Shown here: positions 1 to 7,118 of the stretch, in pieces
Layout of the letters: each line of letters starts with the position of its first letter
How positions within the stretch are numbered: the stretch's first letter is position 1
Made by a program: the position numbers and the translations under genes
Origin: Antribacter soli
GTDB lineage: Bacteria; Actinomycetota; Actinomycetes; Actinomycetales; Cellulomonadaceae
Length of the DNA stretch: 64,000 nucleotides
Direction of reading: 5' to 3'
Assembly (NCBI RefSeq): GCF_021568775.1
Contig: NZ_JAKGSG010000059.1
Location: 1-64,000, forward strand
The notes under the pieces: generated by a model
Database searches by the model: none
The model's input: the letters and a program-made list of their open reading frames with translations, nothing else
What the model was told of the DNA's origin: nothing

Positions 1-2
1 AG

Positions 3-458
3 TGGCTGCGCCGCGACTACGGGCTCGGCATCACGATCATCCCGCCGCTGTGGCACCGGCACGCCGAGCTGCGCTGGGAGCTGTCCGCCCTGCACACCGC
101 GTGGTTGGCCGCCTACGACCCCGAGGCCCACGCCGGATCCCCCATCACTTGGCATCGTGAGCTGGCCGAGGCCAAGCACCGGCTGCACGAGTGGGTCTCC
201 CAATCCGGCACCTCGCTGACCGAGGACCGCCCCACCCCGGTGACCCTCTGGCCGGGCGAGGCTGGCTTCGGCGCCGAGCAGACGTGGAAGGACGCCGCCA
301 ACCCCACACCGATCACCGACCGGAACGCCGACTTCCAGGCCTGGATGGCCGACGACGTCGCCCGGCGCCGCGCCGTCGAGGCACGCGCCAGCGCCGACCT
401 ACGGGCACCCATGCTGGGCCGTCACATGCTCCACCGGGACGCAGGCAGGGCCGAGTGA
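3..458 (+). CDS. DUF4913-like mobile-element protein, 5' end cut by window
   Basis: The reading frame is open from the left edge to TGA at 456-458, giving 151 residues of a C-terminal part. The visible start matches the look of DUF4913 proteins of actinobacterial integrative elements: a short Trp- and His-rich stretch (PLWHRHAEL) followed by a helix in which Trp, Asp and His recur (AWLAAYDPEAH, ITWHRELAEAKHRLHEW). Function is unknown in that family. The stop overlaps the next gene's start (TGATG), so the two are probably translationally coupled. No catalytic motif is visible. The DUF4913 assignment rests on remembered family appearance and is tentative; that it is a real gene is supported by codon bias and coupling. 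Confidence 0.6.
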   Translation, partial: WLRRDYGLGITIIPPLWHRHAELRWELSALHTAWLAAYDPEAHAGSPITWHRELAEAKHRLHEWVSQSGTSLTEDRPTPVTLWPGEAGFGAEQTWKDAANPTPITDRNADFQAWMADDVARRRAVEARASADLRAPMLGRHMLHRDAGRAE

Positions 459-1651
459 TGTTCGACCACGACCCCAACCTTGGCCCCGGCCCCGACTTCG
501 GCCCGGACTTCGAGCGGCTGCTCGAGGAGGCCTACCGCAACGACGAGCACGCCAAGGCCGCAGCCCGCGCCGACATCACGGCCATGTCCGACCACCACGC
601 CGTGGAGGCCACCAGCGCGCACGAGACGATCGCGAGCCTGGTCTGGCGCACCCTTCGAGAGATGGGCATCCGCGGCGGCAGGATGCTCGTCATCGGGCAG
701 GACCCCGAGGTCTTCGCGGGCCTGCCGGCAAGCGAGCGCCGCCTCCCACCAGGAGACGCGAACGCGTTCGTCGCCGCAATCCCGGAGGCTGTCCCGCGCG
801 AGGGGCAGCCTCACCCCGGGCTCGCCTTGCGGGCGTTCGACGACGACGCACCCGACGAGTACGACGTCGTCATCGCCGTCCCCCCGCACCTCGACGTCTC
901 CCTGCACCGACCCGGGGTCACCACAGCGCGGCGAGTCGCCCAGACCCTGACGATCCTCGGCTGCCTGGAGCACACCGAGCCCGGCGGATACCTCATCACC
1001 CTCGCGTCCCGGGAAGTCCTCGACGACCCCGACATCCAGGGGCGGATGCTCATCGCCGAACGCGGCGAGCTCGTCGGCGCGCTGCGCCTACCGGCCGGGT
1101 CCCTACGCCCGGGCCTGCCCGGGAACGACGCCTGCGTCGACCTGCTCATCCTGCGCCGCCCCCTCGTGCCCGCCAGCCCCATCACCCCATGCCAGTTCCT
1201 GCCGGTATGGCCACTGCACATGGGCGACCAGGTAGCCCAGGTGAACCAGTACTGGCTGGCAAACCCGCAGCACGTCCTGGGCATCCTCGCGACCCGGCCC
1301 AACCCCTGGGGCAAGCCGGAGGTCACCGTGCACGCCAACCCCGAGCACCGCCTGCACACGAGCCTCGCGCGCGGGCTCGACGACGTCCTCGGCCACGCAC
1401 ACACCACCGGCCTGACCGCCGAGACCGGCGCCACCATCGACGCCCGCCTCCGCGACGCCCAACGGCACGACCCGAACGCACCGATCCCCTACACCCTCGT
1501 CGACCGGCACGACCTCGACACCGTACGCCAACAGATCGGCCGCATCCGCGCCGAACGGCGCCAAGAGAACCTAAACCCCGCCAAGCCCTCCCCCGAGCCA
1601 CCGCCGCGAGCGCGCGAGCCACGCACCGAGAACCCGGAACCGTTCCTGTAG
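458..1651 (+). CDS. N6-adenine methylase-like protein with altered catalytic motif
   Basis: 397 aa, ATG at 458 overlapping the upstream TGA. The middle resembles the methyltransferase half of the giant helicase-methylase proteins of plasmids and integrative elements (DarB-like). A conserved strand (DEYDVVIAVPPHLDV) sits where those enzymes carry the NPPY/F motif, followed by a helix, then PGGYLITLASREVLDDPD, GELVGALRLPAG and DLLILRRP, which is the usual order after motif IV. The key Asn is replaced (AVPPH instead of NPPY) and no clear SAM-binding FxGxG is seen upstream, so catalysis is doubtful. The tail is Pro/Arg-rich. It may be an antirestriction or DNA-binding relative rather than an active methylase. 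It lies in the same unit as the upstream DUF4913-like gene and is followed by a hairpin terminator. Confidence 0.6.
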   Translation: MFDHDPNLGPGPDFGPDFERLLEEAYRNDEHAKAAARADITAMSDHHAVEATSAHETIASLVWRTLREMGIRGGRMLVIGQDPEVFAGLPASERRLPPGDANAFVAAIPEAVPREGQPHPGLALRAFDDDAPDEYDVVIAVPPHLDVSLHRPGVTTARRVAQTLTILGCLEHTEPGGYLITLASREVLDDPDIQGRMLIAERGELVGALRLPAGSLRPGLPGNDACVDLLILRRPLVPASPITPCQFLPVWPLHMGDQVAQVNQYWLANPQHVLGILATRPNPWGKPEVTVHANPEHRLHTSLARGLDDVLGHAHTTGLTAETGATIDARLRDAQRHDPNAPIPYTLVDRHDLDTVRQQIGRIRAERRQENLNPAKPSPEPPPRAREPRTENPEPFL

Positions 1652-1701
1652 CCCGAACGACAGGACCGCACCTGCTTTCTGCACTTGCTCCGTCAGATGG
1701 C

Positions 1702-1730
1702 GAGGGCCGGGCTCCGTGTGCCCGGCCCTC
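1702..1730 (+). terminator. Hairpin after methylase-like gene
   Basis: A perfect 10-bp stem (gagggccggg / cccggccctc) encloses a 9-nt loop, 50 bp after the stop of the methylase-like gene. There is no U-tract, which is common for GC-rich actinomycete terminators. Confidence 0.65.
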
Positions 1731-1741
1731 GCCGCGCCTGC

Positions 1742-1939
1742 TCAGCAGCTCGAGACCACCACGCTGAGCAGCTTGGACCGCAGCTCGTCGAGGTCGGCAC
1801 GGATCAGCCGGCCGATCCCGTGGGCCCGCACCGCCCCGTCGGCGGCGCGCCGCCGGAAGGTCTTCACGAACACTTTGAGCTCCTCGGCTGCGGTCGAGGA
1901 GGGAACACTCGGCCGCTTGGCACACCATTCATACGTGGG
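1742..1939 (-). pseudogene. Possible small gene or gene remnant
   Basis: On the minus strand a coherent frame of about 66 codons runs from a stop at 1940-1942 to TGA at 1742-1744. Its last 50 residues look protein-like: AAEELKVFVKTFRRRAADG, then AHGIGRLIRADLDELRSKLL. There is no ATG; the only in-frame candidate is GTG at 1873, which would give about 43 aa. I do not recognise it. It could be the tail of a truncated gene left after rearrangement, or a small real gene. Confidence 0.3.
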
Positions 1940-2149
1940 TCATATTGTCCGAACAAACGCCACGAAAGCCGGGCTTGACGGGCTTGCCACCATGTGGGAG
2001 CCTTAGACGGTTTCGAGTGTACTCCTAGCGCACCGAATCCTGCTTCAACGTGGATCAGCATTTCATACTGTAAACCGGTTTAAGTCGGAGGTGAGGCTTT
2101 CTGTTGGCCCGGTTCCCACTGTGGGAACGGTCGGGCTGCGGGCGTCGGC

Positions 2150-2184
2150 ATCCAATGGATACCGCAACAGCCTATCCATTGGAT
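2150..2184. repeat. 12-bp perfect inverted repeat
   Basis: Arms atccaatggata (2150-2161) and tatccattggat (2173-2184) are exact reverse complements with an 11-nt spacer. This could be a recombinase, relaxase or repressor site of the element ending at 3.8 kb. Confidence 0.6.
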
Positions 2185-2266
2185 AGGGACGAAAGTCGAG
2201 TCACGTTAGCCCGCTAGCACTTCCAGTCCGCCGAGCAAGTCCAGTTAGTAACTTCGCCGCAATAAC

Positions 2267-2291
2267 GCCCCCCGAAGCTCACTCGGGGGGC
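2267..2291 (+). terminator. Hairpin terminator
   Basis: A 9-bp stem (gccccccga / tcggggggc) with a 7-nt loop, followed by a pyrimidine-rich stretch. Confidence 0.6.
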
Positions 2292-2314
2292 CTTCTGTTA
2301 TGCGTTTGGCATTC

Positions 2315-2341
2315 GCGCCTCGCTCCTTCGGAGCGAGGCGC
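2315..2341 (+). terminator. Strong hairpin terminator
   Basis: A 12-bp stem (gcgcctcgctcc / ggagcgaggcgc) with a minimal loop is followed by tctttgctt, a T-rich run. It stands in tandem with the hairpin at 2267-2291, upstream of the NYN gene. Confidence 0.7.
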
Positions 2342-2436
2342 TCTTTGCTTCTCGCTCGAAAAAGAAAACCCGTACGAGGCCCAGGGGACTACTACGTCCC
2401 CAGTCGGGCTAGATATCTATGCACCCAAGGAGTCTG

Positions 2437-2940
2437 ATGACCACCCAGCGCAAGACCCGCCACCACATCCACATCTTGAAACTCGCCACTGGACGCACAC
2501 TCCACGTCGTCGACGTCGAGAACCTCCTTGGAACCGGCGCGCTCACTTCCGACGCAGTCCGCTACGCCCGCCAGGTCGTCACGCGAGTCGTGCCCTTCGC
2601 GGAGACGGACGCCACGGTGGTCGGCGTCAGCAGCTCACAGGCGATGCTCGCCCTCAGCACCTGGCATCCCGCGCTCCGGGTCGCCCATCTCGGCCATGAC
2701 GGCGCTGACCTCGCCCTCCTCGACGCCCTCTCCGACGACCGCGTCGCGCGCTTCTCTGCCGTGACGATCTGCTCGGGCGACGGAATCTTCGCCGACCGCA
2801 TCGCAGCCATCGCCGCGCAGGGGATCCGCACGACCGTCGTCGCCCCCTCTGGTTGCCTCAGCCATCGCCTTCGCCTCGCCGCTCACACCGTCATCGAGAT
2901 CCCCGTCCCGTTCCACCCCGCGCCGGCGACCGCCGCGTGA
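2437..2940 (+). CDS. NYN/PIN-like domain protein
   Basis: 167 aa. ATG 2437 is chosen over an in-frame ATG at 2419 because aaggag lies just upstream of it. The fold is that of small NYN (LabA/DUF88, PIN-like) proteins. An N-terminal strand carries an acidic pair (LHVVDVENLLG), a second hydrophobic strand leads into AHLGHDGADLALLDAL, and a C-terminal strand-acidic loop (TICSGDGIFADRIAAI) is followed by GIRTTVVAP. The Asp/Glu residues of VDVEN and SGDG fit the metal-binding site of this nuclease superfamily, which acts on RNA. Small versions are frequent on actinobacterial plasmids and integrative elements, where substrates are unknown. The next gene starts right after it. Confidence 0.7.
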   Translation: MTTQRKTRHHIHILKLATGRTLHVVDVENLLGTGALTSDAVRYARQVVTRVVPFAETDATVVGVSSSQAMLALSTWHPALRVAHLGHDGADLALLDALSDDRVARFSAVTICSGDGIFADRIAAIAAQGIRTTVVAPSGCLSHRLRLAAHTVIEIPVPFHPAPATAA

Positions 2941-2963
2941 CCAACAGAAGAAGGAACACGACC

Positions 2964-3188
2964 GTGACACGCACCAACAAGCGCCGATACACCGACGACC
3001 CCGTCTCGCACGCCGAGGCCATACGCCAGCTCGGGGACCCAGCCTTCCAGCAAGGCGAACCCCGAGCCCGTCCCCCACATCCGTCCAGGTTCTGCATCGA
3101 TCACGACGTCGCCGCGATCTTCGACGTCGACTGCTTCCGGTGCCCCGTCGACAACCGACCAATTGGTCCAGCGGTACCGCCAGCGTAG
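2964..3188 (+). CDS. Small Cys/His-containing hypothetical protein
   Basis: 74 aa from GTG 2964, which has a purine-rich site (agaagaagga) 9-10 nt upstream. An alternative GTG at 2937 overlaps the stop of the NYN gene. The C-terminal half has a spaced Cys/His set (FCIDHD and FRCP) that could bind one metal. No family is recognised. It probably forms one transcript with the NYN gene and ends shortly before a strong terminator. Confidence 0.55.
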   Translation: MTRTNKRRYTDDPVSHAEAIRQLGDPAFQQGEPRARPPHPSRFCIDHDVAAIFDVDCFRCPVDNRPIGPAVPPA

Positions 3189-3235
3189 ATAACGAGATCG
3201 GCTTGCCTTGGAATCGGGATACGGGCCCGGCCGTG

Positions 3236-3265
3236 AGGTGCGGGAGCCAGTCGGCTCCCGCACCT
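3236..3265 (+). terminator. Hairpin terminator between convergent genes
   Basis: A perfect 13-bp stem (aggtgcgggagcc / ggctcccgcacct) with a 4-nt loop lies between the small plus-strand gene and the minus-strand excisionase-like gene. It could serve both directions. Confidence 0.75.
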
Positions 3266-3289
3266 TGGCCGTCGTGCGCCGTAAGAAGG

Positions 3290-3514
3290 TCACGGACGCG
3301 ATGCCGCGCTCACCAGGTGTGAGTGCTCCGCTGGGATGATGCGCCGCGCGGCCACCCAGGCGAGGAGGTCCTCACGGAGGTACCGCACGCCCCCACCGAT
3401 CTTCACGAACGCCGGACCGGCGCCGGCGCAGCGCAGGTTTTGGAGGTGCCCCACCGAGACACGCAGGTAGTCGGCAGCCTCCTGGGTGGTAGCCAGTTCG
3501 GGGAGATCCGTCAT
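3290..3514 (-). CDS. Excisionase-like helix-turn-helix protein
   Basis: 74 aa. It is a single MerR-like winged HTH of the HTH_17/AlpA type: helix-turn-helix LATTQEAADYLRVSVGHLQNL, then the short wing VKIGGGVRYLREDLLAWVAARR. Proteins of this size and sequence act as excisionases or transcriptional switches of actinobacterial integrative elements. It lies 250 bp from an attachment-type repeat, where int/xis genes are expected. No integrase gene lies between it and the repeat, which is odd, and it is transcribed away from the repeat. Confidence 0.75.
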   Translation of the reverse strand: MTDLPELATTQEAADYLRVSVGHLQNLRCAGAGPAFVKIGGGVRYLREDLLAWVAARRIIPAEHSHLVSAASRP

Positions 3515-3742
3515 GGTGCACTCCGTCCCTCACGGGCGCCCGCGGCGCCGCTCGATCCGTCACCAGCTAGGTGTACGTGGGCCGCCGTGAGCGCCACTGA
3601 GCATGGCACCGATCCCGGGACACTTTCGGGTTACTTTGCGCCACCTCACGAGACCTCATGGCCTTCCACGGGTCACATTGGGCGTTACGGCGCGTCGGCT
3701 CTCAACTGCTCCAAAACCTCATGCGACCTCCCGAGCGATCAT

Positions 3743-3803
3743 GAGAGTTAATGGCCAAAGTCACTCGGACGGTCGTAGGTTCAAGTCCTACCGCGGGAGC
3801 CTT
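3743..3803 (+). repeat. att-type repeat A (tRNA 3' end)
   Basis: The sequence holds the T-arm of a tRNA (5-bp stem around ttcaagt) followed by a 3' acceptor strand (cgcggga plus g), but no 5' half of a tRNA is present. A 61-bp stretch matches 35949-36009 at 57 positions; the central 39 bp (3762-3800) are identical. A 15-bp hairpin (3805-3835) follows, like a tRNA terminator. In the 150 bp to the left, an acctca(t) motif recurs four times in imperfect form, as integrase arm sites often do. This is what an attR left by a tRNA-targeting integrase looks like. Confidence 0.75.
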
Positions 3804-3804
3804 G

Positions 3805-3835
3805 GAGGCCCGGAATCCTCAGGATTCCGGGCCTC
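3805..3835 (+). terminator. tRNA-type terminator after att copy A
   Basis: A 15-bp stem (gaggcccggaatcct / aggattccgggcctc) with almost no loop follows directly after the tRNA 3' end and is then T-rich. Confidence 0.7.
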
Positions 3836-4054
3836 GCTCGTTCTGTTACAAGGCCCGGCCCCAGCGGAATCCCAGCGCTATCCCTCGCCGAAACGCTCCA
3901 GGATCGCCCGGTGATCGGGACCCAAGACCGGCGGTGCGACGTGGTGCCTGGTGGTCACCGTCTAGCGTGTCGGTACTCCGCCGCAAGGCCGCGGGAGAAG
4001 CCCACCGGTCTACACCGGTGGCAGCAGCAACACGCACACGGCAAGGATGACGTA

Positions 4055-4462
4055 ATGGCCGAAGACTTCCTGGGTCTGCGCAGCGTGATGCGAGCCGTGC
4101 GCAGCGGTCTCGCTCCTCACCTCGAGCCACTCGGGATGGTGCCGGTCTCCGATCGCGACGGCTGGCAGCGCGTCCTGTCGAGCGGCATGTCCGTCGCGGC
4201 GGTCTGGTTTCAGTACGCCCGGCCGTCCCGCGCCCACTCACTCATCTTCGAGGGGCCAGTCTCGAAGGCGATCAGCGTCCGGGCGGATGTCGGCTTCGCC
4301 CCCAGGTACGGCTCTGACTCCTGGGCCCTCGCCAACTCGCTGCTCGGAACGCGAATGACCCCGCAGCTCCTTACGGACGACGTCCGAAACGAGATGCAAC
4401 TGATGCTGGATCTGCCGAGTGTCGTTGCGGATCTTCCAGAGCCCTTCCCCGAGGCCGAGTAA
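4055..4462 (+). CDS. Hypothetical protein, possibly with a foreign C-terminus
   Basis: 135 aa. ATG 4055 has aagga 7 nt upstream. No family is recognised. The first 110 residues look like a normal globular protein (LRSVMRAVRSGLAPHLEPLG; AAVWFQYARPSRAHSLIFEG). The last 25 residues overlap, antisense, the conserved end of a VirB4-type remnant (4390-4700), so the present C-terminus probably results from a rearrangement. It lies between att copies A and B. Confidence 0.45.
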   Translation: MAEDFLGLRSVMRAVRSGLAPHLEPLGMVPVSDRDGWQRVLSSGMSVAAVWFQYARPSRAHSLIFEGPVSKAISVRADVGFAPRYGSDSWALANSLLGTRMTPQLLTDDVRNEMQLMLDLPSVVADLPEPFPEAE

Positions 4463-4700
4463 CGGCAGCCTCGCCCGCTCCGCGGCGGTCAGGCCGAGGG
4501 CGGTCGCGGTGGGGCCGAGCTGGCCGGTCTCCTGGCGGTAGATGATCCTCGGCGTTTCGCCAGCAGGCTGGTGGCGATGGCGCGGGCGGCCGAGCCCTGG
4601 TCGCCGACGTTGTCCAGGTCGGACAGCTTGTGGAACACGAGCAGGTTCGCGATCCCGTAGTGCCGTGCCAGGCGCCACCGCGCGGGAGATGCTCGACGGG
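4390..4700 (-). pseudogene. Remnant of VirB4-type conjugation ATPase, frameshifted
   Basis: The minus strand encodes the C-terminal segment of the conjugation ATPases carried by actinobacterial integrative elements. One frame gives RLARHYGIANLLVFHKLSDL, continuing to a QGSAARAIATSLLAK stretch. Near 4550 the frame shifts, and a second frame continues with PRIIYRQETGQLGPTATALG, LPLLGLGEGLWKI and a final QHQLH. These pieces join into one family signature only if a small indel is assumed. N-terminal nucleotide-binding motifs are absent. It is a decayed fragment, evidence that a conjugative element once sat here. Confidence 0.7.
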
Positions 4701-5101
4701 ATCGTCGCGGCGCTCACCGCAGACGCCGGCCCTGGGCTACGTGCGGCCGACGCTGCGCGTGAGGAGATCTGGACCTACGAGCGGCGGACGGACGACGGCT
4801 CGTGATCCCGTACGACGTGGCCGAGCCGGGCGACCAGCCCGCTGGCGCGATCCGGCTGGGCCTCGTGTTCGACGAGCCGCTGCCCGGGTCGCCGGTACAG
4901 GTGGCATTGACGTCGTCGGGCGCCCGGATGCTCGCCGCCTCGCCGGACCTGCAGCTCGCGTGGAAGGTCCTGTGGCTGACTTCTGACATGTGGCCCCGCG
5001 TGGCGGCTGACCTGCGCGAAGGCCGTGGCGGCCTTCCTCAAGCTGCCCGCCCTGCAACTGCCGAGGGTCAGCAGTCGAATGCGGTTCAATACCTGAATTG
5101 A
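4689..5101 (+). CDS. Two short overlapping ORFs, doubtful
   Basis: ATG 4689 opens 38 codons (MLDGIVAALTADAGPG...). Its TGA at 4803 overlaps GTG 4802, which opens a 99-residue frame (VIPYDVAEPGDQPAGAIRLG...) ending at 5101. The GTGA overlap and codon bias suggest an originally coupled pair, with the first gene truncated at its 5' end where the VirB4 remnant begins. No family is recognised. They may be non-functional scraps between att copies A and B. Confidence 0.35.
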
Positions 5102-5239
5102 CTGGCACGCACCGACCCGGCTGCGCCTCGCCAAACTCACCAGTCGAATGACGTCGGCCGTCATCGACTGTCCGGGCCCGGACCACTGCGGTACCGTGCG
5201 ATTTCGGACCCAGGCGAACATCGAGGAATGGGGCGAACG

Positions 5240-5653
5240 ATGCCGGACCAGCCACCGGTCGTGATCTCTCTCATGCTCGGCGTGCCGGATGCTGCGGGGG
5301 CGGTCGCCTGGTACGAGCGAGCCGTCGGCGCCGAACAGATGTGGAACTTCGGCAGCGTCGTCGGACTGCACGTTCAAGGTGCGCCGTTCTTCGTGGCCGA
5401 GCCGTCGAACGACGACTGGAAGCCCCCGTCGAAGGCGGGCAGCACCACCACCCGCGTCGAGGTGTTCATCGAGGACCCCGATGCGTTCGTCAGGCGCGCG
5501 GTCGAGGCCGGCGCCGATGGCAGCTCCGACCCGGTCAAGGACCACGAGACCGGATGGGGCAAGCACCGCCAGGGCGGCTTCGTCGACCCGTACGGCCACA
5601 TCTGGCTCGTCGGCGACACCTCGCCGCTGCGCCAGCACAAATCGGACTCCTAA
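5240..5653 (+). CDS. VOC-superfamily (glyoxalase/PhnB-like) protein
   Basis: 137 aa. ATG 5240 is preferred; ATG 5228 lies too close to its gagga. One vicinal-oxygen-chelate module pair is visible: LMLGVPDAAGAVAWYERAVG at the start, VGLHVQGAPFFVAEP, then VEVFIEDPDAFVRRAVEAGA and the closing FVDPYGHIWLVGD. This is the arrangement of PhnB-like proteins, which include enzymes and antibiotic-binding proteins. Metal ligands are incomplete (His in YGHIW, Glu in VEVF), so activity cannot be assigned. It stands alone between att copies A and B and is followed by a terminator. Confidence 0.8.
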   Translation: MPDQPPVVISLMLGVPDAAGAVAWYERAVGAEQMWNFGSVVGLHVQGAPFFVAEPSNDDWKPPSKAGSTTTRVEVFIEDPDAFVRRAVEAGADGSSDPVKDHETGWGKHRQGGFVDPYGHIWLVGDTSPLRQHKSDS

Positions 5654-5678
5654 CCACAAGAACCACAAGTGTCTCCCA

Positions 5679-5700
5679 GCCGGGCGGACCTCCGCCCGGC
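5679..5700 (+). terminator. Hairpin after VOC gene
   Basis: A perfect 10-bp stem (gccgggcgga / tccgcccggc) with a 2-nt spacer, followed by tcttgtg. Confidence 0.7.
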
Positions 5701-6024
5701 TCTTGTGCATCACCTGGGGATGAGGCAGCGGGCTGCGGCGGCCAGGCAGGGCTCGGACCTTCGGGACTGAGCGCACTGCCCAACCGGCCATGACCCGCGC
5801 AAATGTCGGGATCATGACACACCCTGCGCCAAGATTGCCCGGTGATGACCTGGCTCAAGGAGCACCCAGATGTTGTCCTCTTCATCCCCACGCCGCACCA
5901 CGTCGCGACGAGTCGGGACGGCACGGACCTCGTCACCGCAGGGGTTCCTCCACCGCAGGTGACACGTCGTTTCCAGCCGAATCGAGCACAGACTGGCTGC
6001 GCACAGGGATCACGGAATGCGTTC

Positions 6025-6062
6025 CGGACGGTCGTAGGTTCAAGTCCTACTGTGGGAGCCTT
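6025..6062 (+). repeat. att-type repeat B (tRNA 3' end)
   Basis: 26 bp (6025-6050) are identical to att copies A and C and include the T-arm. The acceptor strand then differs at two bases (tgtggga instead of cgcggga). No 5' tRNA half is present. A strong hairpin follows at 6082-6120. It marks the left limit of the island that ends at 36.0 kb. Confidence 0.7.
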
Positions 6063-6081
6063 GTGATGTCGCACGACATCG

Positions 6082-6120
6082 GAATGGCTCGAACCTACGG
6101 ATCGTAGGTTCGGGCCATTC
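6082..6120 (+). terminator. tRNA-type terminator after att copy B
   Basis: An 18-bp stem with one G-U pair (gaatggctcgaacctacg / cgtaggttcgggccattc) and a 3-nt loop. Confidence 0.75.
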
Positions 6121-6336
6121 GTCATTTCCGGGTGGGTCCTGGTGGGCGGCCCGGGAGCACGGCAGCGACTTCCTAGCAGCTCGGCCATCCCGATCACCTC
6201 CGCTCATCCTTGAGCGCATCCTGCGCTCCGCTCCACGTTGCAGTCCGCTCGCCGTCGCAATCGCCTCTCCCGTGGTCACCGTCGCCTGCCCACCAGGCGA
6301 CACGTCGCCGCGATCTCGGAGGCTGACCCGGAAACG

Positions 6337-6981
6337 TCAGCTCGGCTCGAGCAGCAGCTCGAGGTAGTCGCGCAAGCACGCGGCGACGTCGATCTGCTCC
6401 GGTTCGAGCAGCCACTGCACCTGGAGCCCGTCCCACAGGCCGACCAGTGACGCCGCGGCGCGCTCAGGGTCGATCCCGGGTCGGACCCGGCCCTCGGCCT
6501 GCAGGGCGCGGAGCTCGGCGGCGTAGGTGGTGCGGATCGCGGCGAACCGGCCGACGAAGTAGGAGCGCGCCGGATGTCCCTCGGTGGTCGACTCGGCGCA
6601 GAGCACGGAGTACAGCTCGATCACGCCCGGGAGGCTCTCGTTGGCGCGCGCCCGGCCGACGATGCCCTGGATGAGCCCTTCCGGTTCGGGAGCCGCGTCG
6701 ACGGTGATCTCGTCGCGGCGATGAAGCACTGCGAGCAGTAGCTCGCTCTTCGTCGGGAAGTAGTGCAGCAGGCCCGTCTGGCTCATCCCGACGCGATCGG
6801 CGATCTCCTGGAAGGAGCCGGCGTGGTAGCCCCGCTCGGCGAACACGGCGTGAGCCGCTTCGACGATGGATCGGCGCCGCTCGGCCGATCTCGCTCCCGC
6901 GCCACGACGAGCGACCGGCCTGTGCTCGCTCGTCGTGCGCTCGGTCGACTGGCGTGGGGTCTGCTTGCGCCCGGTCGGCAT
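6337..6981 (-). CDS. TetR-family repressor, divergent to lacZ
   Basis: 214 aa from ATG 6981 (aaggag upstream). After a basic N-terminal tail of about 30 residues comes the TetR DNA-binding domain: RRSIVEAAHAVFAERGYHAG, then the recognition helix region DRVGMSQTGLLHYFPTKSEL. The ligand domain fills the rest and ends with a C-terminal helix rich in Leu (LRDYLELLLEPS). It is transcribed away from the beta-galactosidase gene; the 137-bp gap carries one perfect palindrome (7049-7072), so it most likely represses itself and lacZ. The inducer is unknown, presumably a galactoside or other glycoside. Confidence 0.9.
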   Translation of the reverse strand: MPTGRKQTPRQSTERTTSEHRPVARRGAGARSAERRRSIVEAAHAVFAERGYHAGSFQEIADRVGMSQTGLLHYFPTKSELLLAVLHRRDEITVDAAPEPEGLIQGIVGRARANESLPGVIELYSVLCAESTTEGHPARSYFVGRFAAIRTTYAAELRALQAEGRVRPGIDPERAAASLVGLWDGLQVQWLLEPEQIDVAACLRDYLELLLEPS

Positions 6982-7048
6982 ACGGCTTCTCTCCTTCAGC
7001 GATCTCTGAGGGGGTGCCGTCAGCGTATTGCTGCCAGACGACCCCAGT

Positions 7049-7072
7049 ATTTTCGAGTATGCACTCGAAAAT
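7049..7072. promoter_or_regulatory. Palindromic operator between TetR gene and lacZ
   Basis: attttcgagt / actcgaaaat are perfect 10-bp arms with a 4-nt spacer, centred in the divergent promoter region about 50 bp before the lacZ start. Size and place fit a TetR operator. Confidence 0.7.
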
Positions 7073-7118
7073 GCCGCTACTGTGTCCCGGACGACCACCG
7101 GCACTCGGGAGGAATCCG

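Larger units (their letters stand above)
1940..2436. other. 500-bp non-coding stretch rich in inverted repeats
   Basis: I see no gene here. The stretch contains a 12-bp palindrome at 2071-2082 (taaaccggttta), an 8-bp inverted repeat with 1-nt spacer at 2112-2128 (gttcccac/gtgggaac), a 12-bp inverted repeat with 11-nt spacer at 2150-2184 (atccaatggata / tatccattggat), and two terminator-like hairpins. AT content is locally higher than in the flanks. Such clusters are typical of replication or transfer origins and regulatory regions of mobile elements, but nothing decides between these. Confidence 0.5.

Noticed and set aside
1685..2006. Two overlapping plus-strand frames after the methylase-like gene
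   Set aside because: They run through the terminator hairpin, have no ribosome site, and the minus strand reads more like protein.
3743..3803. Complete tRNA gene at the att repeat
   Set aside because: Only the T-arm and acceptor 3' strand are present; no anticodon loop, D-arm or matching 5' strand is found at any of the three copies.
5842..6066. 75-codon frame running into att copy B, with a slight likeness to an IS630 transposase end (MTWLKEHPDVVLF)
   Set aside because: The likeness covers about 15 residues only, the frame passes through the tRNA sequence, and there is no ribosome site.
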